This document shows, piece after piece, positions 6,442 through 6,605 of a DNA stretch of 6,605 bases. Source of the stretch: JAGMDK01 sp023128695 (GTDB lineage: Bacteria; Planctomycetota; Phycisphaerae; UBA1845; Fen-1342); assembly GCA_030628805.1 (NCBI GenBank), contig DAOVQG010000263.1, forward strand, positions 1 through 6,605. Reading direction: 5' to 3'. The notes under the pieces were generated by a model. It worked only from the letters and a program-made list of their open reading frames with translations, was not told the DNA's origin and ran no database searches. A program made the translations under genes and the position numbers. The first letter of the stretch is position 1. Every line of letters begins with the position of its first letter.

Positions 6442-6597
6442 ACTAGTGATCTGCCAACGCCAAACGTGCGGGTTGGCTTGGGAGGGCGAGGCTCCTGCCG
6501 AGCCGTGCCCCCGAAGGAAATCGAACGCCCGGCTCGGCAGGAGCCTCGCCCTCCCGCTCGTTCGAACCCGCAGGCTGAGCGTTGGCAGAGCACTAGT
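6442..6597. repeat. Near-palindromic MITE-like element with CTAG ends, copy 2
   Basis: A 156-bp element that is almost wholly self-complementary. The outer inverted repeats are 19 bp: ACTAGTGATCTGCCAACGC at 6442-6460 and its complement at 6579-6597, with one mismatch. Next inward, TGCGGGTT (6467-6474) faces AACCCGCA (6565-6572). The core is a perfect 25-bp inverted repeat, 6480-6504 and 6531-6555, starting GGGAGGGCGAGGCTCC, around a 26-base centre. The same 25-mer appears at 845-869 and 889-913 in copy 1. No protein is encoded; the minus-strand frame through it reads AGGRGSCRA, a repeat translation. Confidence 0.85.
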
Positions 6598-6605
6598 GTT
6601 TTGTC
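6593..6605 (+). repeat. Start of another repeat element, cut by the window edge
   Basis: CTAGTGTTTTGTC matches the inward reading of the right end of copy 1 (from 1025: CTAGTGCTTTGTC) at 12 of 13 bases. It shares its CTAG with the right end of copy 2, so two elements abut here. The rest lies outside the window. Confidence 0.5.

Noticed and set aside
6390..6593. Minus-strand frame of 67 residues containing AGGRGSCRA and ARQEPRPP
   Set aside because: It spans the palindromic element and the terminator stem. The peptide simply reflects the inverted repeat.

Overview
The window looks like chromosomal DNA from a GC-rich bacterium, most likely a planctomycete. Three things suggest this. Palindromic repeats recur whose forward and reverse readings give the peptides GEAPAEP and GRGSCRA, a signature I associate with planctomycete intergenic DNA. 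There is a very large lipoprotein with an FG-GAP propeller. Ribosome binding sites are weak on two of the three genes. The taxonomic call is an inference, since no rRNA or marker gene is present.

Layout: (1) 22-765, minus strand, a SIR2-family NAD-dependent protein deacylase with class III (SIRT5/CobB-like) acyl-pocket residues. (2) 771-1025, a repeat element with CTAGTG/CACTAG ends, lying between the sirtuin start codon and the next minus-strand gene. (3) 1082-2266, minus strand, a DUF368 (PopT-type) polytopic membrane protein, predicted to recycle undecaprenyl phosphate, with an unusually long hydrophilic insert before its last membrane helix. (4) 2267-2778, the divergent intergenic region. 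It holds a tandem 21-bp copy of the repeat-element end, an 8-bp-unit minisatellite, two A-tracts, a probable sigma-70 promoter (2632-2660), three small hairpins in the leader and a strong Shine-Dalgarno. (5) 2779-6156, plus strand, a 1125-residue lipoprotein with N-terminal Ig/PKD-like domains and a C-terminal seven-unit FG-GAP beta-propeller. (6) 6157-6605, two strong rho-independent terminators about 150 bp apart, then a 156-bp near-palindromic element (6442-6597) and the first 13 bases of another element running off the window.

How the parts relate: the sirtuin and the DUF368 gene are co-oriented, and without the 255-bp element they would be about 61 bp apart. They may have been one transcription unit that the repeat later split. 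The lipoprotein gene is a separate, probably monocistronic unit with its own promoter and terminator. I see no pathway linking the three proteins and no defence system, CRISPR array, tRNA or rRNA. The most distinctive content is the family of short inverted-repeat elements, which shows up as six or seven termini in 6.6 kb and touches the start regions of both minus-strand genes.
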